Shown here one piece after another: positions 12,701 to 20,600 of a DNA stretch of 64,000 bases. The stretch comes from Enoplolaimus lenunculus (Eukaryota > Nematoda > Enoplea > Enoplida > Thoracostomopsidae). Position numbers and translations under genes: made by a program. The stretch spans positions 186,001-250,000 of the forward strand of contig JASANG010002634.1 in the NCBI GenBank assembly GCA_030248215.1, in the 5' to 3' direction. The notes beneath the pieces are model-generated. The model was not told the DNA's origin, did no database searches, and saw only the letters and a program-made list of their open reading frames with translations. Every line of letters begins with the position of its first letter. Position 1 is the stretch's first letter.

Positions 12701-12822
12701 GATACCGGGTCGATATGAGTGACGAAAATGAAACCGGTGACTCAAAGAGCAAACCCGAAGCTAAAGACACCAATAGGGGCAAACCGATACAGACCTCGTC
12801 CGAAGACGGGCTGATAGATTAG
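3664..12822 (+). CDS. calexcitin-like EF-hand protein (six exons, 5' end missing)
   Basis: Exons at 3664-3796, 6257-6309, 7524-7641, 9571-9699, 10857-10969 and 12562-12822 join in one frame to 268 residues. All have AG acceptors and GT donors, and all junction phases agree. The order of segments follows calexcitin / invertebrate sarcoplasmic Ca-binding proteins: helix QLSDFQRLKLL, first loop DFDRKGFATSHD, GGWS, then ITPLEWFSVW, FPYWVRVWPEMWFQLIDD, a degenerate third loop DDKRRGYLDRDQ, and the family C-terminus ANYLCSSSLNSPGQYLF. The known family binds calcium in neurons or muscle. Here loops 1 and 3 keep some ligands (D1, G6) but have Lys/Arg at positions 3-5, and loops 2 and 4 are not recognisable, so calcium binding is probably weak or lost. 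A 50-residue acidic/polar tail exceeds squid calexcitin. No start Met lies in exon 1, so an upstream exon is missing. Every intron is filled with MITEs. Confidence 0.8.
3808..5171. mobile_element. L MITE expanded by an internal minisatellite, in intron 1
   Basis: Flanked by a perfect 9-bp duplication GAGCACTTG (3799-3807 and 5172-5180). The ends are TACTAGCGAATCCAAGAG and GGATCCACCTCT. The core, about 3950-5110, is some 20 copies of a 56-60-bp unit containing GCGATAAAATGGTAAGGTCC and CTTACAATTCTTCGCTCTCA. Copies at 48285 and 55667 hold only about three diverged units. The insertion point lies 11 bp inside intron 1, and the left copy of the duplication includes part of the 5' splice site. Confidence 0.85.
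5266..5640 (+). mobile_element. J MITE, partial
   Basis: Contains TGCATGATACAACAGTATGC, a GTTACGTTTTTGGCCGACC-type segment and related J sequence. The right end is unclear. The 107-codon frame inside it is repeat-derived. Confidence 0.45.
5735..6048 (+). mobile_element. J MITE in intron 1
   Basis: Starts CAAGAGTGCATGATACAAG and ends with the inverse, ATGCATCATTCACTCTTG. The centre has the J landmarks GCATGATGTAAAATGTACC and AAAACGCAACGCGTGCCGGG. Confidence 0.65.
6257..6309 (+). CDS. calexcitin-like gene, exon 2
   Basis: A 53-bp exon between acceptor TTTCTCGTTCAG and donor CAG|GTAAAG. Its first two bases complete an Asp codon from exon 1, giving the loop DFDRKGFATSHDM. It ends in phase 0, which matches exon 3. 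A plausible EF-hand loop with Lys at the fifth ligand position. Confidence 0.75.
6416..6599. mobile_element. P1 palindromic MITE in intron 2
   Basis: Diverged copy with GACTCAAATTGACTCTTTCC on the left arm and GTCAATTTGACTCACCATTT on the right. The ends are worn (CACAATGCAAAA / TTTTGAAGTG). Confidence 0.65.
6661..7246 (+). mobile_element. T1 MITE with 26-bp minisatellite
   Basis: The right end is T1 (AATGTTCCGCCACTGTTCTT, TTGGCC). The interior from about 6700 to 7140 is a tandem array of roughly 17 units like CAATGGCCTACGCTTAGGTT, each carrying one or two telomere-type hexamers. The left inverted repeat is not clear. Confidence 0.6.
7524..7641 (+). CDS. calexcitin-like gene, exon 3
   Basis: Acceptor TATATTTTTAG and donor CTGA|GTAAGT, the best donor in the window. 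Encodes RMIDFGGWSMKDARAIQL, then NKNFFDCFLETADPVRRL. The GGWS motif and the following helix line up with the GW-containing region after the first EF hand of calexcitin. Ends with one base that joins exon 4 to make Ser. Confidence 0.8.
7692..8128 (+). mobile_element. T1 MITE carrying a nested palindromic insertion
   Basis: T1 left end (TCATGTAAAGATTAGAGGCG) and right end (CTGTTACGGCACTATTCTAT, GGCC). It is flanked by GTAACTTG and ATAACTTG, an 8-bp duplication. The TTTAG core is interrupted at 7762-7999 by another element. Confidence 0.7.
7762..7999. mobile_element. palindromic MITE nested in T1
   Basis: Inverted ends TCACACGTGCAAGTTTTTGT and ACAAAAACTTGCACGTGTGA; the TTTA target is present on both sides. 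I see no second copy in the window. Confidence 0.6.
8390..8644. mobile_element. P2 palindromic MITE
   Basis: Inverted ends CACTGTAAATTTCAGTGAGT and AACTCATTGAAATTTACAGTG-type, with TA on both sides (8388-8389 and 8645-8646). The arms are rich in GAGTTGA / TCAACTC, so the whole element is a potential hairpin. Confidence 0.75.
8669..8830 (+). mobile_element. F MITE, right end lost
   Basis: Begins GTCCGTAGCCAGGTCACCTT with the F interior (AGGAGGCGTTAAAATC, TACAAGCAAGGTTGAAAATG). The closing GGCTACGGGC is missing. Confidence 0.5.
8940..9508 (-). mobile_element. T1 MITE split by an E element
   Basis: The reverse-oriented T1 core (AGACTAAGCCTAAGC, AGTCTAAAGC) is separated from its end (TCTATTGCAGCCC, AACGTTCCGCCCCTGATCTT) by the E insertion at 8977-9448. 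The two halves rejoin at one TTAA. Confidence 0.65.
8977..9448 (+). mobile_element. E MITE (piggyBac-type) with tRNA-like segment
   Basis: Ends CCCCTTCTCACAT and ATGTGACAAAGGG, bounded by TTAA at 8973-8976 and 9449-9452. TTAA duplication with CC...GG ends is the piggyBac signature. The interior holds a Pol III-like box A (TAGCTGAGTGG, 9343-9353) and box B (GTTCGAATCC, 9387-9396) spaced as in tRNA genes. This copy is about 200 bp longer than the other two (12185 and 21985). Confidence 0.75.
9571..9699 (+). CDS. calexcitin-like gene, exon 4
   Basis: Acceptor GATTTTTACAG, donor AAAC|GTGAGT. Encodes QITPLEWFSVWNKLIPASTG and then the Trp-rich segment FPYWVRVWPEMWFQLIDDK. The first part matches calexcitin's second EF-hand exiting helix (family pattern vTkeEWlkMW) and the second the entering helix of EF-hand 3. 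Confidence 0.8.
9889..10121. mobile_element. V MITE, CCGGAA-rich
   Basis: Begins CAGGGTGCAGCCGGAACC and ends with the inverse CCGGTTGAACCCTG. The centre is repeated GGAACCGGAAC-like sequence. It lies in intron 4. Confidence 0.6.
10122..10856. other. rest of intron 4
   Basis: No repeat family assigned. A few TTAGGC units at 10631-10645 and decayed T-family bases near 10740-10775. No exon seen. Confidence 0.4.
10857..10969 (+). CDS. calexcitin-like gene, exon 5
   Basis: Acceptor TTCATGCTTTAG, donor CCGGA|GTAAGC. The first two bases complete an Arg codon. Encodes RGYLDRDQLARFYRRF and SVASAAYRAFTG, which correspond to the third EF-hand loop and exit helix and the entry of the fourth. Loop ligand positions 3 and 5 are Lys/Arg and position 12 is Gln. 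Confidence 0.78.
11107..11478. mobile_element. F MITE interrupted by P1, in intron 5
   Basis: Outer ends GGGCCCGTAGCTAAGAGG and CAAGGTGAACTGACTACAGGC. The P1 element at 11211-11418 splits it (GACTGCAAAAATTGGTGAGT left, TTTTTTGCAATG right). Confidence 0.65.
11211..11418. mobile_element. P1 palindromic MITE nested in F
   Basis: Palindromic arms GTCAAATTGACTCTCTCCGA and its inverse, preceded by TA and followed by TA. Confidence 0.7.
12185..12447 (-). mobile_element. E MITE, reverse orientation
   Basis: Bounded by TTAA at 12181-12184 and 12448-12451, with ends CCGTTTATCACAT and ATGTGAGAAGGGG. The minus strand holds the tRNA-like boxes (box B complement at about 12238-12246, box A complement at about 12279-12290). 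Confidence 0.75.
12562..12822 (+). CDS. calexcitin-like gene, last exon
   Basis: Acceptor GATGCTTTTCAG, phase 0, stop TAG at 12820-12822. Encodes NMANRQLDLDLFEQCFANYL and SSSLNSPGQYLFAILD, matching the calexcitin C-terminus (family pattern FarlWtEYFvSnDrgakGnhLFG). It then adds about 50 residues of charged, probably disordered tail (DMSDENETGDSKSKPEAK) with no family counterpart that I know. Confidence 0.8.
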   Translation, partial: NMANRQLDLDLFEQCFANYLCSSSLNSPGQYLFAILDLEEVNRGLNGYRVDMSDENETGDSKSKPEAKDTNRGKPIQTSSEDGLID

Positions 12823-12834
12823 GCACCAGCGGTT

Positions 12835-13040
12835 GTGTGCCAGATGTTTCAAACGCTTCAGTATGCAGCACACTTGAAGCCAAAACGCTTCAGCGCGCTG
12901 CAGACTGAAGCTTTTTGGTCTCAGTGTAGGTACAGCGCACTGAAGGATTTTGGCTTCAGTGTGCTTCATACTGAAGCCAAAAACCCTTCAGTATGTAACG
13001 CACTGAAGCCAAAAAAGTTTCAGTGGCCATCACACTACCC
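12835..13040. repeat. GAAGCC/CTTCAGT foldback repeat after the stop codon
   Basis: Alternating GCACACTTGAAGCCAAAACG and CGCTTCAGTATG-type units on both strands, at least six times in 200 bp, beginning 13 bp after the calexcitin-like stop. It would lie in the 3' UTR and can form hairpins. Confidence 0.6.
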
Positions 13041-13170
13041 GTTCAAAAGTCACCTGGTGTACGCATGATATGTGGAATTTGCATTAGTGATTGCCAGTCC
13101 ATCCCTGAGGTGTATCTTTGAAACATATCCATAGCCCTCAAATGTACTTAAAATTATTTGTGAATTTTTT

Positions 13171-13350
13171 GGTCAATAATGTTACTGTTTGGACCGTAAC
13201 GGTTGATTAAGCATATCCTTAAGTCTAAACCTAAGCATTGAAAAAAGTGTACTCCTAAGCCTAAGCCTAAGCGAACAATGTCTAGAATCGTAGCCTACTC
13301 TCTTACAGAGCCACCTTAAACCGGGGTGACCCTAATAGTATAACATGGGA
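13171..13350 (-). mobile_element. T3 MITE
   Basis: Ends GGTCAATAATGTTACTGTTT and TAGTATAACATGGGAC, with CCTAAGCCTAAGCG units inside and ACAGAGCCACC near the right end as in other T3 copies. Confidence 0.6.
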
Positions 13351-13388
13351 CATTTTTTCGGTAAATAAATGCATGTTAGCTAAATTAC

Positions 13389-13800
13389 AGTGTCTAAGCA
13401 TAGTCTTAAGCCTAAGCCTAAGCCGAACCTAAAGCCTCAGTGTAAGAATAAACATGTTCATAAGCCTAGGCATTAACCAAACCTAAAGCGTCAGCGTAAT
13501 AATAAACGTATTCATAAGCCTAAGCCTGAACCTAGGCCGATATTCTCAAATGTACATAGCAACTATCAACAGTTAGTAATAGGTTTTCAAACTCGTTAAC
13601 TATTGCAGTTGTTGCAGTCGGCATGCGTACAGGTGTACAGCAAATCGTATGCGAAAAATATGCTCAATCTTGAGCTCCAGTATTCACTGGTTCGAAAGTT
13701 TACAATACCTATCACCAACTGGTAATAGGTGCTACATACATTTGAGAATACAGGCCCTAAGCCTAACCTCAACAAAAAAATTAGTCTAAAGCTTAAGTTT
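13389..13800 (-). repeat. GCCTAA-rich block with an O element inside
   Basis: Degenerate GCCTAA units (AGCCTAAGCCTAAGCCGAAC) on both sides of the O element at 13541-13750, ending with TTAGTCTAAAGCTTAAG, the T-family core. No outer inverted repeats are clear. Confidence 0.5.
13541..13750. mobile_element. O MITE
   Basis: Inverted ends TATTCTCAAATGTACATAGC and CATACATTTGAGAATA; the interior contains CAACAGTTAGTAATAGG and its inverse CCTATCACCAACTGG. A second full copy is at 37885-38102. Confidence 0.65.
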
Positions 13801-14234
13801 AACTAAAATTAATTTATACGCAAACTGTGTCTTATACAACATGTGTATAAACTTCCCTAAACCTTAAATTCATCCTACGACCTAGGCTGATGCCGACTTC
13901 GCAAGGAAGGATTCAGTGTCATCAAAAAGGTTTGAAAAATTGTTCGTTCCTTATTTTACTGCTGGACTTTAAATATTTTTTGCTTTAGACTTCTGTTTTA
14001 GCTCATTCTTATACGCATAGACTCAGTCTTAATCTTTGGCTTAGGAATATGCTTCATACTACTGCTGTTACGACACTGTTCCATACATTTGGCCGAAACT
14101 TTTTACAATTGTGCTGCGAAAATTGTGTTTGGCTTCATGCTCGATTGACACTCACAAAGTGTTGTTCATTTTGATATTGCGCTGTCGCCATAAATAACCT
14201 GAATGTGCTCCTATCTGCGCCCAAACGGTCTACG

Positions 14235-14361
14235 CTTCAAAACATGGTGAGTCAAATTGACTCTCTCTGAAATCGGATTTTCCTGACGACACCAACTGAG
14301 TCAAAATTCGACTTCGCCTGAGTGAAATTAGAGCCAATTTGACTCACCATTTTTCGCAGTG
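14235..14361. mobile_element. P1 palindromic MITE, shortened
   Basis: GTGAGTCAAATTGACTCTCT on the left and GACTCACCATTTTTCGCAGTG on the right, with a reduced centre. Confidence 0.6.
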
Positions 14362-14549
14362 TACTGACAGATCTAAATTTTTCTTTGTGCCCTAATACCT
14401 TCTATATCTTTTGTTATAGTAAATAGTAAATTTAAGCCCTTTATATCAGAAAGCCTTCGGCTTATCGCAAAACAGGTGGCGCAGCTGAGCTCCGTAGAAA
14501 ACTGATAGGCCCACTTGTAAAATCATGGCAGCTCCAGAATGCCCCATTT

Positions 14550-14557
14550 CCAATATA

Positions 14558-14590
<33 letters not shown>
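14550..14590. repeat. (CATA)n microsatellite
   Basis: About nine tetramers of CATA. Confidence 0.9.
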
Positions 14591-14703
14591 GTGTATATAT
14601 TTACCATTATGTTATGATGGCTTCGAACCATGGCTGTCATGAATATATTTTTAAAACTCGTTCAGCCCTCTCAAATTTCCAAAAATCTACAACTTTCAAA
14701 TCG

Positions 14704-14860
14704 GAGCCCGTAGCCAGTTCACCTTGCTACAGGGGAGCTAAAAAATTTTCACAAGGAATATATTATATTCAAAGGTTTGTAAAGACTTGCAAAATAATCT
14801 AAGGGCGGCCTAAAAGTTTTTCCAGGGTGTCTGAGTGGCCTTCCCGCTTGGCTGCGGACC
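14704..14860 (+). mobile_element. F MITE
   Basis: Starts GAGCCCGTAGCCAGTTCACC and closes near CTTGGCTGCGGACC. Interior is typical F (GGGGAGCTAAAAAATTTTC). Confidence 0.5.
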
Positions 14861-15310
14861 GGTTTCAAAGTCGTATTTTCAACTCTCGGCATACGATTCG
14901 GTCTCAAATTAAACGAATATCTGACTAATGAATGTCTTATAAGCCGGCATCGCTACCTATCTTACGCTCTCGGTCACAATGCTCCATATTCATAAAGGCT
15001 TTTTATTAAACTTTATGAATCTCGCTTTGTGAAGGTATATTTGTTGGTATCTGTTTCAACTTTTGGTTTGTTTTGTTGTTGAACCAGCCATAGGCATAGC
15101 AAGGATTTCTAGTTCGGAACGGGGTTGTAACCTGACAATTTTAACGTTGTTTGCAAGCCAGCGTAGAATATGAGAAAATACAATTTTGTGCTCAAAGGAT
15201 TCAGCATCGCTGTGGCAGATCTAGAAATTCCTGGTGGATGATGCACAAGTGGAAATTGTGCTTCAACTCCGGTTCCGGAAAAATTGCTCGACCTTCGGCT
15301 TCGACTCAGG

Positions 15311-15485
15311 TACTGTAGTGACCCAAATAAGAGGTGGGAAATAAGAGGGGTCCCCATTTTGAGTCCCAATCAATAGGAGTCCGTATCCCTAATATCAAGA
15401 GTCAGTAAGCGGATAGACTTCCTAAACCCTAATTAGAGTCCATAAGTGCCAATTATCCCTAATCGTAAGATCGTAAGACTTTTCA
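15311..15485 (+). mobile_element. H MITE, left half
   Basis: TACTGTAGTGACCCAAATAA, then GGGGTCCCCATTTTGAGTCC and AAGCGGATAGACTTCC. The right end is lost. Confidence 0.6.
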
Positions 15486-15625
15486 GCAAGTCCGTTTGAA
15501 GTTTTTCGTAAACATTGGACTAAATTATCATTCTACTCTCATGAGTATACGCCTTGGCTTAGTTTTCATCCAATGTAAAAATACAATTTTAAAGAATCGC
15601 ACAACAGAAAAATATACCTAGGCCC

Positions 15626-15871
15626 CAATTCCCAAATGTGTATAGCAACTATCATCAGTTCTTAAAGCGTTTTCAAATTCACTAACTATTGCAGTTGTTG
15701 AACTCAAACTTGGTGCAGGAGTAGAACAAATAATACGAAAAAATAGTGCTGGATTTTAAGTTTCAGAGCTAAACGCAACAGAATTTTCAGTATTTCTATA
15801 AAACGGAAACGGAAACTGATCTTTACTGGTAACGGAAACGGATATCCGGTTTAACCCTGATTCTCATATGT
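15626..15871. repeat. O and V fragments joined
   Basis: 15626-15760 begins TTCCCAAATGTGTATAGCAA (O left half). 15779-15871 ends GGATATCCGGTTTAACCCTG (V right half). Confidence 0.45.
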
Positions 15872-16202
15872 AGCTTCGTTGATCATGCAAAAGCTTGGCT
15901 TGGCACGTAAATGGCAAAGTTTTAAGCAAATGTTCGTAACTTTAAGACTCGAAGGCTTCGGATTAGGCTCATAGTCAAGCTTATGCTTAGATTTATACAT
16001 ATGCTTACATTTATGCTTTAGTGCTTAGTACTTAGGCTTCGTGCCAGACCCTTATTACGGTCCGAGTGTATCGTATAGTCACAGAACATCCGTTGTACTT
16101 ACTCGTCCCTATTAAAATTCTAAACTGCAAACTAAATTTAAACAGTCACAACGCCACAAAATTCAAGTATCTGGGCGCACCCCATCACTGTTCGGATAAT
16201 CT

Positions 16203-16815
16203 AGCCTATGTAAAGATCAGGGGCGGAACGTTTTTCTGTGTGACTAAAATAGAATAAGCTTAAGCTTTAGAGTATTTTTTTGCTTGGCTTAGACTTAGGC
16301 TTAGGCTTTAGGCATAGAAATAAACTCATTCTTACGCTTAGGCTTAGGCTTTAGGCTTTGGCTTAAGCTTAGGCTAGAAAATAGGCTTAGGCGTAGGCTT
16401 AGAAATAAACTCATTCTTACGCTTAGGCTTAGGCTTAAAAGTAAACTCATTCTTACGCTTAGGCTTAGGCTTTGGTTTAGGCTTAGGCTAGAAAATAGGC
16501 TTAGGCTTAGGCTTAGAAATAAACTCATTCTTACGCTTAGCCTTAGGCTTCGAAATAAACTCATTCTTACGCTTAGCCTTAGGCTTCGAAATAAATTTCA
16601 TTCTTACGCTTAGGCTTAGGCTTAAAAATAAATTTCATTCTTACGCTTATTCTTAGGCTTAAAAATAAACTCATTCTTACGCTTATTCTTAGGCTTAAAA
16701 ATAAACTCATTCTTACGCTTAGGCTTATGCTTAAAAATAAACTCATTCTTACGCTTAGGCTTAGGCTTAAGAATAAGCTTATAATAATGTTCCGCCCGTG
16801 TTCTTGACATTGGCC
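16203..16815 (+). mobile_element. T1 MITE with a long TTAGGC higher-order array
   Basis: Ends AGCCTATGTAAAGATCAGGG and AATGTTCCGCCCGTGTTC...GGCC; flanks GATAATCT and GATAGTCT, an 8-bp duplication with one mismatch. The core is a higher-order repeat of 30-70 bp alternating AAATAAACTCATTCTTACGC with two to four TTAGGC units. Confidence 0.8.
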
Positions 16816-17132
16816 GATAGTCTTAAGAGCCTGAACCCTGACCTTTCAAAAGGCGCATACTGTGTACCGTTCAAACCTGTCATATTCACACAGCGAGTTT
16901 TTTAATAATTTTTTTCTCGGTTCATATTTTAATTATAATTTCCTCGGGTTTTTTTCGGTTTATAACGAAGTACTTCAAACTTTCAAGAGTTTATAAACGG
17001 CAGCTCAAAGGATTATACGAGTGCGTAAACCAGGATTTCATTTCAGAAGGGTAAACTACGTTAAGAGGGCGTGTGGACCAAGCGTGCCCGACCGACAAAG
17101 TTCGCTACAACAATGTGCAATCTGGCATGTGG

Positions 17133-17407
17133 TTAATGTTCGAAAACCTGTAAAAGTATCCGGTTGTCTCGGTTATCCAGCAATTTTACGATGAGCCATA
17201 TCGGTCCGATTTGTTTTGCCTTAAGAATACACGTCACAAAATGTGCCCTCGGGTCAATTTTCAACTCGGCAGCTATTGGACGGGCTTTAAAATGTGCCGA
17301 TTGCTCTTGAGTGGGGGGTTGAACAATAAAGATTATTGCGTGAGCACCTAAAGCTGTAATTTTTTGCCAATAAGTATTGCTTACGCTTGGGTTTAGTCTC
17401 ATTCTTT
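17133..17407 (-). CDS. candidate exon, unknown protein
   Basis: Minus-strand acceptor with a strong pyrimidine tract (TTCCTCTCTTATCCTTAG) opens a frame of about 90 codons: NTYWQKITALGAHAIIFIVQ, KARPIAAELKIDPRAHFV, KQIGPIWLIVKLLDNRDN. It ends either at a TAA at 17133-17135 or at a donor CAG|GTTTTC at 17148. Composition and length look like real coding sequence, but I recognise no family and found no partner exons. Confidence 0.45.
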
Positions 17408-17508
17408 CTAAGGATAAGAGAGGAATAATGAAAGAACCAAAAAACAGAGGAACCACTAATTTAGGTCTGTCGCGGTATCGATAACCTTTGGAAATGATTC
17501 AAAATTTT

Positions 17509-17652
17509 GGCTGATGTTAAGATCACGGGCGGACAGTTTTTTGCCGGACTGCAATAGAGTAGCTTAACCTTTACACTAATTTTTTGTTGCTTAGACTGTA
17601 GGCTTAGGAATATGCTTATACTACTGTTCCTGCCCTATTCTATACATTGGTC
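17509..17652 (+). mobile_element. T1 MITE
   Basis: GGCTGATGTTAAGATCACGG to CTGTTCCTGCCCTATTC...GGTC, with AAAATTTT and AAAATTAT flanks (8 bp). A reversed T1 fragment follows at about 17660-17727. Confidence 0.65.
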
Positions 17653-17789
17653 AAAATTATTAGTAAAATTAGTCTAAAGCTTAAGCGTACTCTATTGCAG
17701 TGTCCACCTCTGATCTTATACATGGGTCACACTATTTATAAGTTGTTCTAAGAAATTTAAATATGGAGGGGATCCGATTGATGGATCCG

Positions 17790-18000
17790 CGATAAAAATT
17801 CGCCATAGGTCCAGGGGTGCAGCTAAGGTTTTGTTTTGGAAATGGTATACCGTGTCTAAAAATGTTCTCCCGCAAACATACCGGTCAAGCAAATTTTTTT
17901 TGACATCTGCCGGTTATGTCTATAAATTCATTTTTGTACAGTTTTTGGTTTTATTCCCCTTTGTACATGATTCTGCTATTGTCTTTCTTTAGGGCATTCA
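17790..18000. other. unassigned sequence
   Basis: No convincing frame, repeat family or RNA gene seen. Confidence 0.3.
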
Positions 18001-18013
18001 ACGATCATAGCTG

Positions 18014-18208
18014 GGTGCCGGCAGGGGACAGAGGTGCGGAATGTGGACCCCCTTAAGATTTTGATCAGTAGTCCATCCTATAGATCTCGACGAGCTAAAT
18101 TCAACGGTACCATTTTTATGGCCGCATGACCAACGGTCCAGAAGTTATGGCCCGCGAAATTATAATGCAAACACGCACAGATTGGAACAGGAAGTATGTA
18201 TCAGTCAA
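18014..18208 (+). repeat. Q dispersed repeat
   Basis: Shares long near-identical blocks with 45632-45810, for example ATTCAACGGTACCATTTTTATG-type sequence followed by GCATGACCAACGGT. The ends are not defined, so it may be part of a larger element. Confidence 0.65.
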
Positions 18209-18757
18209 ATCGTATAAGCATAAACAGGTTTATTCTTTACCACAAATTTGATTGTACATGTTTTATATGGTAAAATGTTAAAATTTTTAAAGGGCCATAA
18301 CTATATAGAACCAGGAACCCTGCAGCGCTAAAATGGCACGATTGAACTCAGCGCGTCGAAATGTTCAAGTCTTAAAAAATTAAAATTTAATTGAAATCAT
18401 CAAGGGAGTTTATAAGGAGGCAAATTGGCATTGGTTTCCAAAACCACAAAATGAAATTTCAGATATTCGAAAAAGAAAATTTCATTCCTTACATCCGGGT
18501 ATCCAAATAAATATGAGACAAGAATTGCCGGATATTTGAATATGAAAAATTATCCGATGCCCATCGCTACTTTACGATGCATTGCGTGCTAAAATGATAA
18601 CAATTATGCCAAAACATCTAAAACCATCTATAAATTAGTAAAAATAATTCTTTGATTTAAAAACTGTAACTAAAACTTTTGTAATAAATAAATATTTTCA
18701 AAAATTTATACCAAGCCACAACCGCTAACCTGAATATCATCATTCAACAATTTATAT

Positions 18758-19783
18758 ATGGCGACAGATGACAATTTTCATTGTTGCGTTTGTTGCGTTG
18801 AATGCTTCGAATTTCGATCACAAATTCTTCGTGATGTCGAACAATTGCTGGATAGATATTTTCATAAAGTTGACGGGATTGTTCCCGTTGCCAGCGACGA
18901 CCCACCCAGCAGCGTAAACTTTAAATCAACTCGTGCATCTACACCTATTCAACTTAACACAACTGTTGCTCGAGCACGTGTTCTACATGACGCGACTCCT
19001 GCTCGAAGTCAGGTTCATCGCACTGCAACACGGGCTCCAACTCTAGCTCGAAATCTTGCGCAACTCAATGCAACTCGAACTCCAATTATCGCCCGAAATT
19101 CTGTTCAAGTCAACGCAACTGCTACTTCAGCTCGTGTTCAACTTAACGCAACTCCAACTTTAGCTTCAGCTGAGTCTCCGATTCAACTCAACACATCTGT
19201 TATTCAACTAAACGAAACTGCTACTTCAACCCATGTTCAACTAAACGCAACTCCAGCTTCGATTGCTGTTAAAACTTCTGTTCAACTCAACGCATCTCCA
19301 GTTCCAGTTTACGCAAGTGCTACTCCAACTCGTGTTCAACTCAGTACAACTCCTGCTCAATCTTTTGTTCACTTCAACACAATTCGTACGCCAGCTCCTG
19401 CTTCAAATGCTGTTCAACTCAACGCAACTCCTGCTAAACCTCCTACCAAAACAACCCGTTCTAACACAATTCGTCGTTTGTTGAGCTCGACTCGAGTTCT
19501 CGAGTCACGTGCTCCTGGTCAACTCAATGTTATGACTTGTGCTAATGAAAAGCGACAAAGAGCCACTGTAAGCTGCAACAGTGTTCAGTTGAGTTCAACT
19601 GACATTTTCAATGAGGCGTTCAATTTCAAGAAAGTTTCCATAGATGAAGGCACACTTCCTTATGGACAGCGTCGAAATTTGAACAACCAAAACGTACAGA
19701 ATACGCTTGGACACGATTCTGATAGAGTCAAGAGAGCTACAAGTAAGGTTATAATTTTCCTCATTGCTAATAATGCCAGTTGA
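18758..19783 (+). CDS. QLNAT-repeat protein with N-terminal Cys cluster
   Basis: A 341-codon frame from ATGGCG in an otherwise poor coding context. Residues 9-16 form a Cys cluster (CCVCCVEC), followed by a helix RSQILRDVEQLLDRYFHK. From about residue 60 to 250 there are some 13 degenerate copies of (V/I)QLNATP, spaced 10-25 residues; most carry an N-x-S/T sequon although there is no signal peptide. The last 90 residues are non-repetitive and charged. A donor-like ACAA|GTAAGG at 19743 suggests the coding part ends in phase 1 at 19742 and continues in a later exon; otherwise it stops at 19781-19783. Repeat protein of unknown function; no family recognised. Confidence 0.6.
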   Translation: MATDDNFHCCVCCVECFEFRSQILRDVEQLLDRYFHKVDGIVPVASDDPPSSVNFKSTRASTPIQLNTTVARARVLHDATPARSQVHRTATRAPTLARNLAQLNATRTPIIARNSVQVNATATSARVQLNATPTLASAESPIQLNTSVIQLNETATSTHVQLNATPASIAVKTSVQLNASPVPVYASATPTRVQLSTTPAQSFVHFNTIRTPAPASNAVQLNATPAKPPTKTTRSNTIRRLLSSTRVLESRAPGQLNVMTCANEKRQRATVSCNSVQLSSTDIFNEAFNFKKVSIDEGTLPYGQRRNLNNQNVQNTLGHDSDRVKRATSKVIIFLIANNAS

Positions 19784-19801
19784 ATAGGTTTTAGCCCCTC
19801 T

Positions 19802-20600
19802 AGCAATATGAGCTGGCTACCGGCCTGTGACCGGGTTTAACTCGAAGAGAAAGAACCCGGAACCGGAGGACAAAAAGTTCTACCGTAACCGGAAGGTCGA
19901 ATGTCTGCAGGAGTCGAAGGCAGACCTCCGGTTGCATTCTGGCGGTTGGGGCAGCGGCTTGTGGACTGCGCATGCGCCAGGTCACCTGCATGCCGCAGCC
20001 TGGGCCATCGAAAAATGTGCCGCAGACGCCAACACAAACCCTCTGTTGAAGCCGTTTGAACGTATTTTTAGGTTTATTTGGTACTTTCATATTTTCGGTG
20101 TCGAAATAAATACTGCCCATAAATAAAAATTGACCACTCGTACAATTTTGACCGATTAAATGCTAAGTGTAACCGGAGATGAAAAATACCGAAACCGGAG
20201 CCGGAGGTCAACGAAACTTTCTGGAGCCGGAGCCGGAGTCAGAGCCGGAGGTGAGGAGAAATTAGGTTGTAAAAATGATGGTTAATTAGTTAATTGTAGC
20301 CAACCAATATCTGTAATATGTTGTTAAGTTGTTTAATTACATACGCTAAATTTCTGCGAAATTTCGGAAATTCTTTGTTGAAAATTATGACAGCAGTAAA
20401 GCGCAACGCGCTGAACAAATAAATTTTGCAAAATTGTACCAAATTTTACTATCGAAATTGCCGGAACCTCTGGCAAAACTTCAACCGGAGTCGGAGCCGG
20501 TGCCGGAGGCCGCCGATTTTCAGCCGGATCCGGAACCTGACCTCCGGTTGTATCCTGGCCGAAGGTGAAGCTTGAGGTGAGTGTAAACAAGATAAAATTA
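19802..20600. repeat. V repeats, CCGGAG-rich
   Basis: Runs of CCGGAG and GGAGCCGGAGCCGGAGTC-like sequence at 19855-19930, 20165-20255 and 20460-20560. Overlapping open frames on both strands follow from the repeat. Confidence 0.55.
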
